This document shows positions 55,276 through 64,000 of a stretch of 64,000 bases of DNA, one piece after another. The DNA is taken from contig NC_071397.1 of assembly GCF_022682495.2 (NCBI RefSeq), positions 5,547,082-5,611,081 on the forward strand. The letters are read 5' to 3'. The position numbers and the translations under genes were made by a program. Every line of letters begins with the position of its first letter. Position 1 is the first letter of the stretch. The notes beneath the pieces were generated by a model that ran no database searches, was not told the DNA's origin, and saw nothing but the letters and a program-made list of their open reading frames with translations. The stretch comes from Desmodus rotundus. Taxonomy: Eukaryota; Chordata; Mammalia; Chiroptera; Phyllostomidae.

Positions 55276-58200
55276 GTATATTAGTTATATTCTTATGGCG
55301 GGGCATCACAATCTGTAATTCAACACATACTAGTTTCCTCCTTCCCCTGAACTGTATGTCATGGTCACATGGGGAAAAATTAAAAATGGTAGCATCAGTT
55401 GATGATAAAAAACACATCCCAGATTATCTCATAAAATACTGTGCTTCAGTGATACTTTCATATTAACAAACAGATCTCTGACACAATCTATTCAGTGCAT
55501 CATTTATAAATAGCAGCATTTGTTTTCTAAAGAGAAAGCAATTGTAGGCTTGTATGTTAAAGCAAGAAAGCTGCAGTGGCATGTGGAAAAAATTTTTTAA
55601 TGCTCTTAAAGAGGAGGTTAGAAAACACATCTTATTTTGCCCCTTTCCCCATTACACAGTCTTTTATTGTCCAGATTGCTGTGGGTCTTCTCACCAAATG
55701 AGTTTTGTATCTCTAAGTTAATTTTCTGCCAGAATCACTTCAGTCTGATGGCTTTGGTGTTTGTGTATCCATTAAGCACACTGCCAGGATACGTCCACTA
55801 CCTTCCACCTCTCCCATTAAACAGCTGTCAGCAGTATTACAGAGCTACTCCCTTGCTCTGCATTAATTGTATGGAGCCGCAGGATGCAATGTAAAAGGGT
55901 CTGTAAAGGAGTTACGTGGGACTGGCTTAAGTATCGTAGAAGGTAAACATAAATTCTGTCATCAGTTGGGTCTGATTTATTGGTGTTATATACCTACATG
56001 AATAGAAAAGATATATAAGAAAGTGAGTTTCAGTTCTGTTTCTTGGTTAACCTTTTTCCCTTACTTCATTCATCAACCTCCACCAGTAAAACTCAGCAAT
56101 TCTGAACAAGCACATATTGAAGGAGACTCGGGTAAGAAGCTCTCATTAAAGTTGTATATGGCACCCTGCTGAGCTTTACAATTGGTTTTGAAATGAAAAT
56201 CTGTTAGATTAGAGCAAATATTATCCTGGCTGTGGTGATAAGTAATGTGGAGAAGATTAATGATTTGTCTGTGAAAGCCAGTAAGTATTGTCTGCTTCTG
56301 TGCCCTTTTTAAATAGGTGGAGGTGAGAGAGGTGGGTGGCAAGGAGGAAGGACAGATCATGCTTTCCATAGCTGTATGCTTACCTTCTTTAAATGCATTT
56401 GTGATTCCCTAGCTCTTTCTCCCTTGATAAAACCAAGGAAGTTTTAAATTTCAATTATACCCCCAGAGGCTAGAAAGTGGGGTGGAACCTGGAAGGAGGA
56501 GGGGTTAGGTATAACTTTAAAGGGTTTCATTTCTATCTTCCTCTTGGCAATGTAGTTCTTCCCCTTTCCCTGGGTAACTTGTGGAATCATGATCATTCCT
56601 TTTGGGGCAGATGTCTAAAGGTGAATGGGTGACAAATGGTGGTAGAGGTAATGTTGGTCCTCTTGACCCGCTGCAGGCATCATTAAAGGTAAAATTGAGT
56701 TGAGCTGCTGCTATAACCTTAGATTCCCTGACTTGGATGGGCTGCCCAAGATAGTCCCTGCTTCCTCATTCAGCTGCAAATGCCTGTTTTCTGAGCCCTT
56801 CTAGCGTGAGGCAGGGAGAGTGACACCCGCACCATTTTGAAGCAGTGTGTGCCCTCGCAAAGAAAGACTGGCTTAGCTGAGTACACCAGTTCTTAAACAT
56901 AGATCTCATATATCATAGTAGTGATGGATAATGAACAATAAGCACAAGCAAAATGGTATTGTTATGTGGATACAAACATCTGTTACATCCTCAAAATAAA
57001 GCATAGTTCAGAGAGTAGATTATAGTGATTTTCTTCTACGTCCTTCTGCTTTTAAATATTTCTTACAAATATGAATTCACTAAACCTTTCCAGTGCTTCA
57101 TTTTTTTTTTTTACTAGTAGTTTGTTCGCATTCTGTCCTCATTCAAGAACCCATTTTCATGGAATCTTTCAAGTCCTTCTCAGTGCCCCTCCCCTCCAAA
57201 AAAAACAACCCCCAAAACCCCACCAAGATATAGAGATACCTTTTTCAAGGTTAACTTTTTCTTTTGTAAGTATATTTTAGGCAGGAGCTTGCCCTTCTAA
57301 AGGTACCTCTTTTTAATAGAGCATTTTAAATAGAATATATTGTTTAGCTGCCTTGGAATTAAGTCTATAAAATATTAATGAATGTACTAAAACTTGAAAA
57401 ACGCAGCAGTGTGTGTAACTTATCTGGCTTTCAGTAGCTCAGAGAGAGTAGAAAGGAATCAAAGCAAAATTTTAAAGAAAAACTGTTTTTCATGGCTGTC
57501 TGCCTCAGTAGGTATAAAATATTAATATTTGAACAAAAGGCTGTTGCTCTCAGCAGAGGTTTGAAACCGATCTGGATGTCTTAGGAGGGTGGGAGGTATG
57601 GTAGGGTGAGTGGAAGACTGACTCAGCAAAACATCTCAGGGAGCCTTCATCCACAGTCCAAGGTAGGAACACAGCTTATCCCATCTGAGCTGTCCTGCAG
57701 TGGAGCCTTGCTTCTCTTGTCTCTGTAATTCGTCCAGGCCTCTTGTGGCAAAGACTAGGAAGACATTGCTTTTCAGGCTTAAAGGTGGTTAGCCACCATT
57801 TTCAGGACATTGTTTGTTCTCCCCAAGTTGTCACTCCATTTGGGAGAACACATTTGCTACCAGAATGTTTGGAAATTGTCTTCAGGTCCTTATTTCATAG
57901 AGGTAGGTAAATAAGCCTCTCTGTAGTCAGTATCCCAGAAATACCATCAAACCTAGGAACGAGGCTGTCTCTTTCTTTCCCTTTCCATTTTGTATTTTGT
58001 GTCTCCTACTGAAATTCAGACTTAAGAGCACATACTTCCACAAGATAAACAATGTGAGTATGTGAGTTAGAAAACATAGGTCTCTAGCCTCAATTACAAA
58101 TTTTGGGTAAGGTTTGTAGGACCTAAATGCCTGTGTGATACATATTAAGAAGGTTTTAGGTAAACATTGAACCAAATTTTCTGTATTGTATTATAATTAA

Positions 58201-59226
58201 AAAATATTTATCTCTCTTCCTTTATCTTTTTTAAGCCATCTCTTGATAGCTGTAATATACTACAGTTTGAATGTGCAGTGGTCTGTATTCCAAGATTGTA
58301 TTTTTTGTTGAGTCCGGATGTCTTTTTTTCCAAGTTAATTTCCTCAGGCAAATGCATATCTGCTTGATTAGGTTTAGAAGTTGATGTCCCATTGCAGCTA
58401 AAGCTTGTCTGATGAAAGACTATGATAGTAAAGAATTTTATTGACCTCTCCTTAACAGTGTGGCAACAAAATAAGGTTCAAGTTAATGTGCCAGCAAGTA
58501 ACTTCCAAGTTGCAGCTTTCTACCCTACTGTGGGATCTTGGCTTGGCGTCTGGTTTATTATGGATAGATTTCATATATTCCATATACAATTCCATTATAT
58601 AATGTAACTAGATGACTTTTTTTCCTTTATGAAGAAAGCATGGAACAGAATAACCCACTCCAAATCAAGCTCTATTTTCTGCTTGTAAGGAATTGTTTAA
58701 TTGACCTCTGATTAGATGTATTTTCAGTGAGGTTCACCTTGATTCTTATCACAGACACATTTGTTTCTCTTGACCAACTTGATTGAGCCTTGCTTAATAG
58801 CCCATGGAGTAACTGGGAAGTCAGTAGGGCCCAAATCTTCAGTTTGGGGCCTGGCTAGTTATTTCAGTTTTATCTGAACTCCCAGCTTGAGAAAAACTCA
58901 GGTTAATAGAAGAAGCTATGAGGGATCTGTCAGCCTTCTGTACCCATCTTCCTTAAAACAGTATAGTTTTTTAAACATTTGTAAAAGTTTCCATCAGGAT
59001 ATATCCACAGACTATTTGCATGTGGGTGGCCCTCTTTCTGACTGCTGATCTAAGGTGGTCCAAGCTGACAGTCACCCTGTAAGCTGACTGTGCAAATTCT
59101 CAGCCTCTGGATCTCAGGAAGGGTAGCAATTCTGATTTTACCTTTTGCCGTCACTTCTGCTTTATTAGTTTCTTTGTTACTAATATTAACAAACAAAACT
59201 TTAAATGTGACTGTAATAAAATGTGT
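55276..59226. other. Long non-coding stretch, almost repeat-free
   Basis: Nearly 4 kb without a SINE, L1 or MIR that I can recognise, which contrasts with the rest of the window. No credible coding frame or splice-bounded exon was found. The segment 55,460-55,900 is flagged as a possible conserved element. A poly(T) run lies at about 57,101-57,112. Confidence 0.5.
55460..55900. other. Candidate conserved non-coding element
   Basis: Unique text with octamer-like, TTTATAAAT and CATTAA words and no coding character, located at the start of the repeat-poor 4-kb block. Conservation is suspected from composition and repeat exclusion only. Confidence 0.25.
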
Positions 59227-59241
59227 TCCTTGTGGTTTCTT

Positions 59242-59460
59242 TTTTTTAAAGATTTTATTTATTTATTTTTAGAGAGAAGGGAGGGAGAAAGAGAGGAAGA
59301 AAAACTTTGATGTATGAGGGAAACATCGATCGGTTACCTCTCACATGTGTCCCATGCGGGGGACCAGGCCTGCAACCCAGGCATGTGCCATGACCAGGAA
59401 TTGAATTCTTCACCTTTTGCTTTGCAGGACAATGCCCAACTGAGCCACATTGGTCAGGGC
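59242..59460 (-). mobile_element. Ves-type SINE, minus strand
   Basis: TSD TCCTTGTGGTTTCTT at 59,227-59,241 and 59,461-59,475, perfect. Head 'gccctgaccaatgtggctcag', core 'cctggtcatggcacatgcctgggttgcagg', tail 'ctctaaaaataaataaataaaatc' on the minus strand. Confidence 0.95.
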
Positions 59461-59689
59461 TCCTTGTGGTTTCTTAACTTACAATTAAAGTATTCATTTG
59501 GGTATAATACCAGTGACAACACTTACAGGTTGTACTTGGCTATAATCTCAGGCAATAACCAAAGTAAGAACTCCTATCTAAAATGCACAAAGAATACCTA
59601 CTAATACATACTAATTTTTTTAAATAAAAGATACTCCTCCCCCTTAAAAACACTCTGTAGGTAAATAGGCAAAAATTTGGCATTTTATA

Positions 59690-59850
59690 AAAAGGGATAT
59701 CCAACTGGTCAGCAAACATATGAAAAAATAGTTATAAATTCTAGTGATCAGGCAAGTACAAAGAAAGTATGAAGTGTCGGTGAGGATACAGAGCAACGGC
59801 AATCTGTATGCATTTCTAGTCAGAGGGTGAGATTTTTGCCATATCTTTTA
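59690..59850 (+). mobile_element. Old L1 ORF2 scrap, plus strand
   Basis: 'atccaactggtcagcaaacatatgaaaaaatag' and 'gaagtgtcggtgaggatacagagcaacgg' resemble the C-terminal ORF2 region of ancient L1 elements. Short and diverged. Confidence 0.5.
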
Positions 59851-59989
59851 CACGTGCTATAAACACAGGCAAGTTGTTGTTATTTTTGTTTTAATCAGTT
59901 ACAGATGAAGGCAAATAAATGTAAGGAAAACATTAAGTTTATATTTACCTTAAATTATTCTGTATTTAGTGTTCTTCATTTCTGTGTGT

Positions 59990-60145
59990 AGATTTAAGTT
60001 TCTATCTGGTATCAATTTTTTCTTCTGCTTGAAGAACTTGCTTTAACATAACTTGTTATATAGGTATGCTGACAATAAATTCTTCGACCTTTTTTTTGGT
60101 GTGTGTGTGTCCAAGAAGGTTTTTATTTACCCTTAATTTTTAAAA
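59990..60145 (-). mobile_element. Old L1/HAL1 ORF1 fragment, minus strand, left part
   Basis: 'cttgaagaacttgctttaacataacttgttatataggtatgctgacaataaattcttcg' and 'gtccaagaaggtttttatttacccttaatttttaaaa' are the reverse of the C-terminal ORF1 region, where HAL1 at 38,690-38,780 has the equivalent text. The element appears to resume at 61,865. Confidence 0.65.
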
Positions 60146-60229
60146 TGTATTTTAAAATATACTTATATTTTAAATAATGTATTTTTTCTATTTTATACAA
60201 CACATTTAAAATGTATTTTACATATAAGA

Positions 60230-60810
60230 TATATGCACCCCTATATTCATTGCAGCATTATTTTCAATAGCCAAGATATGAGAACAACTTGTGTCCATCA
60301 GTAGATGAAGAAAATTATATACATAAACACATACACAGGAATAGTATTCAGTCACAAAAAAAAAAATGAAATTTTGCCATTTGTGACATGGATGAACCTT
60401 GAGGGTATTATGCTAAGTGAACTAAGTCAGGGGGAAAAAAACCCCTCTATAATCTCACTTATATGTGGGCTCTTTAAAAAAAATAAACTTATAGATACAG
60501 AGAATTGACAGGTGGTTGCCAGAAGTCGGTGGGGGCTGGGCAAATTGAGTGAAGGGGGTCAAAAAAGTTATAGGCTTCCAGTTATAAAGTAAGTAAGTCA
60601 TGGGGATATAATGTATAATGTGATGACCATAGTTAATAATTCCATAATTGTATATTTGAAAGTTGCTAAGAGAGTGTATTTTAGAAGTTCTAATCACAAG
60701 AAAAAAATTTTAAGGTTACAGATGTTAACTAGACTTAGGGTGATATTGAATCCATTGTATACATGAAACTTATACAGTGTTACATGTCAGTTATACCTCA
60801 GTATTTTAAA
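60230..60810 (+). mobile_element. L1 3' end (L1MA-like), plus strand
   Basis: 'ttcattgcagcattattttcaatagccaag', 'gacatggatgaaccttgagggtattatgctaag', 'acaggtggttgccagaagtcgg' and 'gttgctaagagagtgtattttagaag', ending 'cagttatacctcagtattttaaaaataa'. It contains the last ORF2 codons and the 3' untranslated region. No intact frame. Confidence 0.88.
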
Positions 60811-60889
60811 AATAAGAGGAAAATATAAGGAACTGTTCTAACCTTTGGAAAAAAGATCATTCTAAATTTAATACTAAAGGAGAAAAACC

Positions 60890-61745
60890 CAGTAAGGAGA
60901 AGACTGAAGAATTTAACAGCATAAACATTCTTGAAGGCTTGTAGAGAAACTTAGAAGCATTTTAAGAGTAAATGTCAAATTGAAAAGAAATAATAGCAAC
61001 ATGTATGGCAAAGGCTTACTCTTTTTTTTTTTTTTTTTAGAAGAAAGGTCTTTAAAATTTTTATTTTTGAGAGAGAAACATTGATTTGTTGTTCCATTTA
61101 TTTTTGCATTCATTGGTTGATTTTTTTTAATCCCCACCTGAGGACATGCTTACTGATTTTAGAGGGAGGGAGAGGGTGAGAGAGAAGGATCAATATGAAA
61201 GAGAAACATCAATTGGTTGCCTCTCATACACACCCCAACTGGGGACCAAACCCGCAATCTAGGTATTTGCCCTGACTAGGAATTGAACCCACGACCTTTT
61301 TGTTTATGGGACGATGCTCCAACCAAGTGAGCCACAGTGGCCTGGGCCATGGGTTGACCCCTGTATGTGCCCTGACCAGGGGTTGAACCTGCAACCTTAG
61401 CATATTGGGATGATGCTCTAACCAACTGGGCTACTCAGCCAGGGTGGCAAAGGCTTACTTTTGTTAATATATAATAAGCTCTCCTTTATTGAAAAAGACA
61501 GATGTCCAACAGAAAACCTGGCTAGGAACATGAACATGAAACTTAAAAAAAATGCAAATGCCCAACAAATACAGGAAAATAACATACAATATTGCTAATA
61601 ATAAAATAAATTAGGTAACATTAATCACTATTAAATTGGTAGGTTCAATTTTCAAAGTGATGCACCTATTAGTATTTGCAACAATTTGCACTTATATGTC
61701 ATTCTTGAAAAAGTATATTATACTAAGAAGCAGTGGATATCAGAA
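60890..61745 (+). mobile_element. Old L1 ORF2 remnant, plus strand, hosting a composite SINE
   Basis: 'gcttgtagagaaacttagaagc' and 'atagcaacatgtatggcaaaggcttact' before the SINE, and 'aataagctctcctttattgaaaaagacagatgtccaacagaaaacctgg' after it, read as one collinear old L1 segment. The SINE with its duplication (61,006-61,459) sits between. Weak but consistent. Confidence 0.5.
61006..61459 (-). mobile_element. Composite SINE flanked by one 15-bp TSD pair
   Basis: The duplication TGGCAAAGGCTTACT at 61,006-61,020 and 61,445-61,459 is perfect and encloses 424 bases. On the minus strand there are two tRNA-like heads in tandem: one at 61,444-61,351 ('ccctggctgagtagcccagttgg', B box 'aggttcaacccctggtcagg') and a second at about 61,350-61,128 ('ggcccaggccactgtggctc', B box 'gggttcaattcctagtcagg', then body). 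A third, truncated SINE body with a long poly(T) on the plus strand fills 61,127-61,021. One TSD around all three implies that the multimer was inserted as a single unit. Confidence 0.88.
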
Positions 61746-61864
61746 TCATTTCAAAAATATCTTCTAGCCATTTACCTAGTAATTCTTTTTAGCTTATTAT
61801 AGTTGAAGAAATAGAGATTTTGGTCTGAGGCACTTATTATAGTTTTTTATAAAAATTAGAAAAT

Positions 61865-62040
61865 ATTTTCCCTGGATATAGAATTATGGGTTGACTTTTT
61901 TTCTTTTCAGCACTTTAAACATGTTCCATTTGCTTCTGACTTCCATGGTTTCAAATGTGAAGGTCTGCTGAAGTTCTTTTCAGCAGGACTTTTTCCTTTA
62001 GCTGTCCTCAATATTTTATCTTTTTCTGTTTTATATTCTA
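61865..62040 (-). mobile_element. Old L1/HAL1 ORF1 fragment, minus strand, right part
   Basis: 'ctggatatagaattatgggttgac', 'cagcactttaaacatgttcc' and 'ctgacttccatggtttcaaatgtgaaggtctgctg' continue the ORF1-reverse text that stops at 60,145. The two parts are probably one ancient element split by later insertions. Confidence 0.65.
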
Positions 62041-62054
62041 CATGAGTTGAAATG

Positions 62055-62290
62055 ATACAGTTCTTGTCCTTTTCCATCTGACTTGTTTCACTTAGCATAA
62101 TACTCTCAAGGTCTATCCATGTTGTCACAAATGCCAGTATTTCATCTTTTTTATGGTGGAGTAGAATTCTGTTGTATATATCCCACATCTTTTTTATTCA
62201 TCTGTTGATGGACACTTAGGTGGTTTCCATGTCTTGGCTATTCTAAGTAATGTTGCAGTGAAGATGGGAGTACATATATCTTTATGTATT
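62055..62290 (-). mobile_element. L1 ORF2 end, minus strand
   Basis: 'catctgacttgtttcacttagcataatactctcaaggtctatccatgttgtcac' and 'catctgttgatggacacttaggtggtttccatgtcttggc' are the reverse of the last ORF2 codons. Overlapping minus frame 61,907-62,188 is part of it and not a host gene. Confidence 0.88.
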
Positions 62291-62723
62291 AACAAAACAA
62301 AAAAAGTAACAAATGAACTAATAAAGCAAACAATAGCCCATAGATGCAACAGAATGGTGGTCACCAGAAAGGAAGGTGAATATTAAATACGGAGAAATCC
62401 ACACCAATGCTTATCATAGTAAAATGAGTTCTGTGAAAGCAGAGAGAATTGGGTAACAGCCATCGTAAAATTCCTAAAAACTAAAGTATTCAGAGAAAAG
62501 GACAGATTTCATTGAAAGAAGCAATACTAAGACCAAACAGCCCAGTTCAACAGGAACAATGAAATTCAGAAGGCAGTGGGATGGCTTCTTTAAAAAGGTA
62601 GTAGGAAAATAATTGTCAAATTAATTAAAACACCAGGAAAATAATCCTTCAGAAATAAAGGTGAGAAGGCATTTTCATGAAAACAAAAACCAAGGGACAC
62701 TGTCATCTGCAGATCTGCATTAA
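62291..62723. other. Non-coding stretch, possible L1 scrap
   Basis: The start ('aatggtggtcaccagaaagg') resembles L1 3' text, but the rest is not assignable. No gene. Confidence 0.4.
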
Positions 62724-62736
62724 AAGAGTACTAAAA

Positions 62737-62951
62737 CAGCCCTGGCTGTTGTGGCTCAGTAGATTAAGTACCAGCCTGTGAACCAAAGGGCCGCTGGTTC
62801 AATTCCCAGTCAGAGCACATGCCCGAGTTGTGGGCCAGGTTTCCAGTTGGGGGCGTGCTAGAGGCAACCACACATTGATACTTCTCTCCTTCTTGTTCTC
62901 CCTCCCTTCCCCATTCTCTAAAAATAAATAAATAAAAAATTTAAAAGATAG
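62737..62951 (+). mobile_element. Ves-type SINE, plus strand
   Basis: TSD AAGAGTACTAAAA at 62,724-62,736 and 62,952-62,964, perfect. Head 'cagccctggctgttgtggctcag', B box 'ctggttcaattcccagtcag', 'gaggcaaccacacattgatac', CT-rich block, 'ctctaaaaataaataaataaa' tail. Confidence 0.95.
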
Positions 62952-62964
62952 AAGAGTACTAAAA

Positions 62965-63715
62965 GAAACAAAAATGCTCTAGTCAGAAGGGGAAAAATGC
63001 TGGTAAAGAAAATGATCAACACGGGATGAAATAAAATTATTGTAACTTAATTTAAGTGAATATTGACTATGAAACTTTATCTATTCCATTGTCTTCTGGA
63101 GTTTAAAATGGAACTTGAACCAAAATGGAAGGCAACAGTTAACATAAAGGAAGAAGAGCGATAATTGGTGTAAAAATCTGCTGAGGTTTTAGTGGTAGCT
63201 GAAATAAGATAAAAATAATCATTTGAACAAGAATGTGAAAGCTTAATGATACAAAGGAAAAAACTGCCTTCCTCAGGGTTATGCAGCCAGGATGGAACCC
63301 TGATCGGTCTATAACCAAGTTGCTGCCTTTTTTCACTTTATAATGTTTTTGTTTCTTTTCCACTCTTGGGCTGCCACCTGTTTCTTCCTTGTTTGCACCC
63401 TGTCTTTTCCCTGAAAACAATATATAGTTACTCTGTAATCATGTACTTGCATTTCACTACAACTTTCATTTACTTCCTGACTAGCTACCTTAATACATAA
63501 TACAGTTTCACGTTCATCTTCCATAACTACTATTTTCTGCTCTTATGTTTTATGCCTCAGACCTATACTTCTTTCTAGTGACTCCACTATGCTCAGCCCT
63601 GTTTTTCCTTATCTTGCTCTTCTGGAAAGGAAAAATTCCCCCTAGCATGTTCAGTCCTGTGCTCAGTTCAAGCTCTACTGGCAAACCTGTCTCAGTTTTG
63701 AATTTCTCCTTGGTG
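62965..63715. other. Non-coding stretch, no gene seen
   Basis: Unique AT-rich sequence; small open frames on both strands at 63,139-63,748 lack family features. Confidence 0.5.
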
Positions 63716-63719
63716 CGAG

Positions 63720-63890
63720 TGAAGTGCTCAGACTTTGGAATTCAATAGACGTGTACCCTGACTGTCACTTTCCAGCTCTGGGACTCCTAGCAGGTTTCCC
63801 AACTGCCATGGGTCTCAGTTTCTCCGTCTGTAAATGAAGTTAATTAAACTACTTCAAAAGGTTGTTGGTTAATTGAAATAACACTTTAAT
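63720..63890 (+). repeat. MIR SINE
   Basis: 'cagactttggaattcaatagacgtg', 'ctgactgtcactttccagctctggg', 'gggtctcagtttctccgtctgtaaatg' and 'caaaaggttgttggttaattg' follow MIR plus order. Confidence 0.85.
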
Positions 63891-64000
63891 TGCTCAATAG
63901 AGTTCCTACTTAGTCATTTTAATACATTTTAATTTATCTCCTTTGTTATAAATACATAATTGGAATCTATTGTTTTGTATCCTGTATTATTTGACATAAC

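Noticed and set aside
61351..61444. Possible tRNA gene
   Set aside because: Part of the composite SINE; tRNA-like only.
1..64000. Endogenous retrovirus or LTR element
   Set aside because: No LTR pair, primer binding site, gag, pol or env pattern was recognised anywhere in the window.
1..64000. CRISPR array or bacterial operon structure
   Set aside because: No regularly spaced repeats and no prokaryotic gene organisation; the sequence is mammalian.
1..64000. Helitron or piggyBac elements typical of vesper bats
   Set aside because: I did not find convincing Helitron ends or TTAA-flanked piggyBac ends, so family-level placement within bats stays open.

Overview
This window looks like AT-rich mammalian non-coding DNA, almost certainly from a microbat (probably Yangochiroptera). 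The main reason is a set of eleven tRNA-derived SINEs of the bat Ves type. Their heads read as tRNA-like RNA polymerase III promoters, they carry the typical 'gggcacatgcc' core, and they end in a (TAAA)n tail. They occur beside bat-type L1 and half-L1 (HAL1) retrotransposons, three non-autonomous hAT elements that begin CAGGG, a TA-flanked MITE and a mariner remnant, all over a background of ancient mammalian MIR, L2 and old L1 sequence. I found no host gene that I can defend: no conserved multi-exon coding signal, no rRNA, no functional tRNA gene and no CRISPR. The long open frames belong to L1 or HAL1, or are chance and antisense frames.

Layout. 1-9,740: mostly unique sequence with MIR and old L1 traces, a TA-flanked MITE at 5,864-6,069 and a perfect 16-bp hairpin at 9,414-9,450. 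9,745-18,700: an old L1 tail split by an nhAT element, a short L1 tail with a 13-bp target-site duplication (TSD), an L2 and an old L1. 18,704-20,921: a 2.2-kb 5'-truncated L1 with a perfect 13-bp TSD. 20,922-35,330: SINEs, an old L1 hosting a fold-back hAT, a small transmembrane open frame of unknown origin (25,866-26,171), a CpG cluster and a third hAT. 35,345-42,934: a near full-length L1 on the minus strand, split by a 1.92-kb HAL1 (38,260-40,181) with a perfect 15-bp TSD. 42,949-64,000: unique sequence, old L1 pieces, a mariner remnant, more SINEs (one a composite of about 424 bp flanked by a single TSD pair), MIRs and a HAL1-type tail.

How the parts relate. L1 encodes ORF1p and ORF2p; HAL1 encodes only ORF1p, and the SINEs encode nothing. 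HAL1 and the SINEs are therefore expected to have been copied by L1 ORF2p in trans. The target-site duplications and nesting give relative ages: HAL1 is younger than its L1 host, the nhATs at 9,786 and 24,268 are younger than their old L1 hosts, and the composite SINE is younger than its old L1 host. The HAL1 is the most notable object: its ORF1 of about 298 codons is open except for one TGA that looks like CpG decay of CGA.
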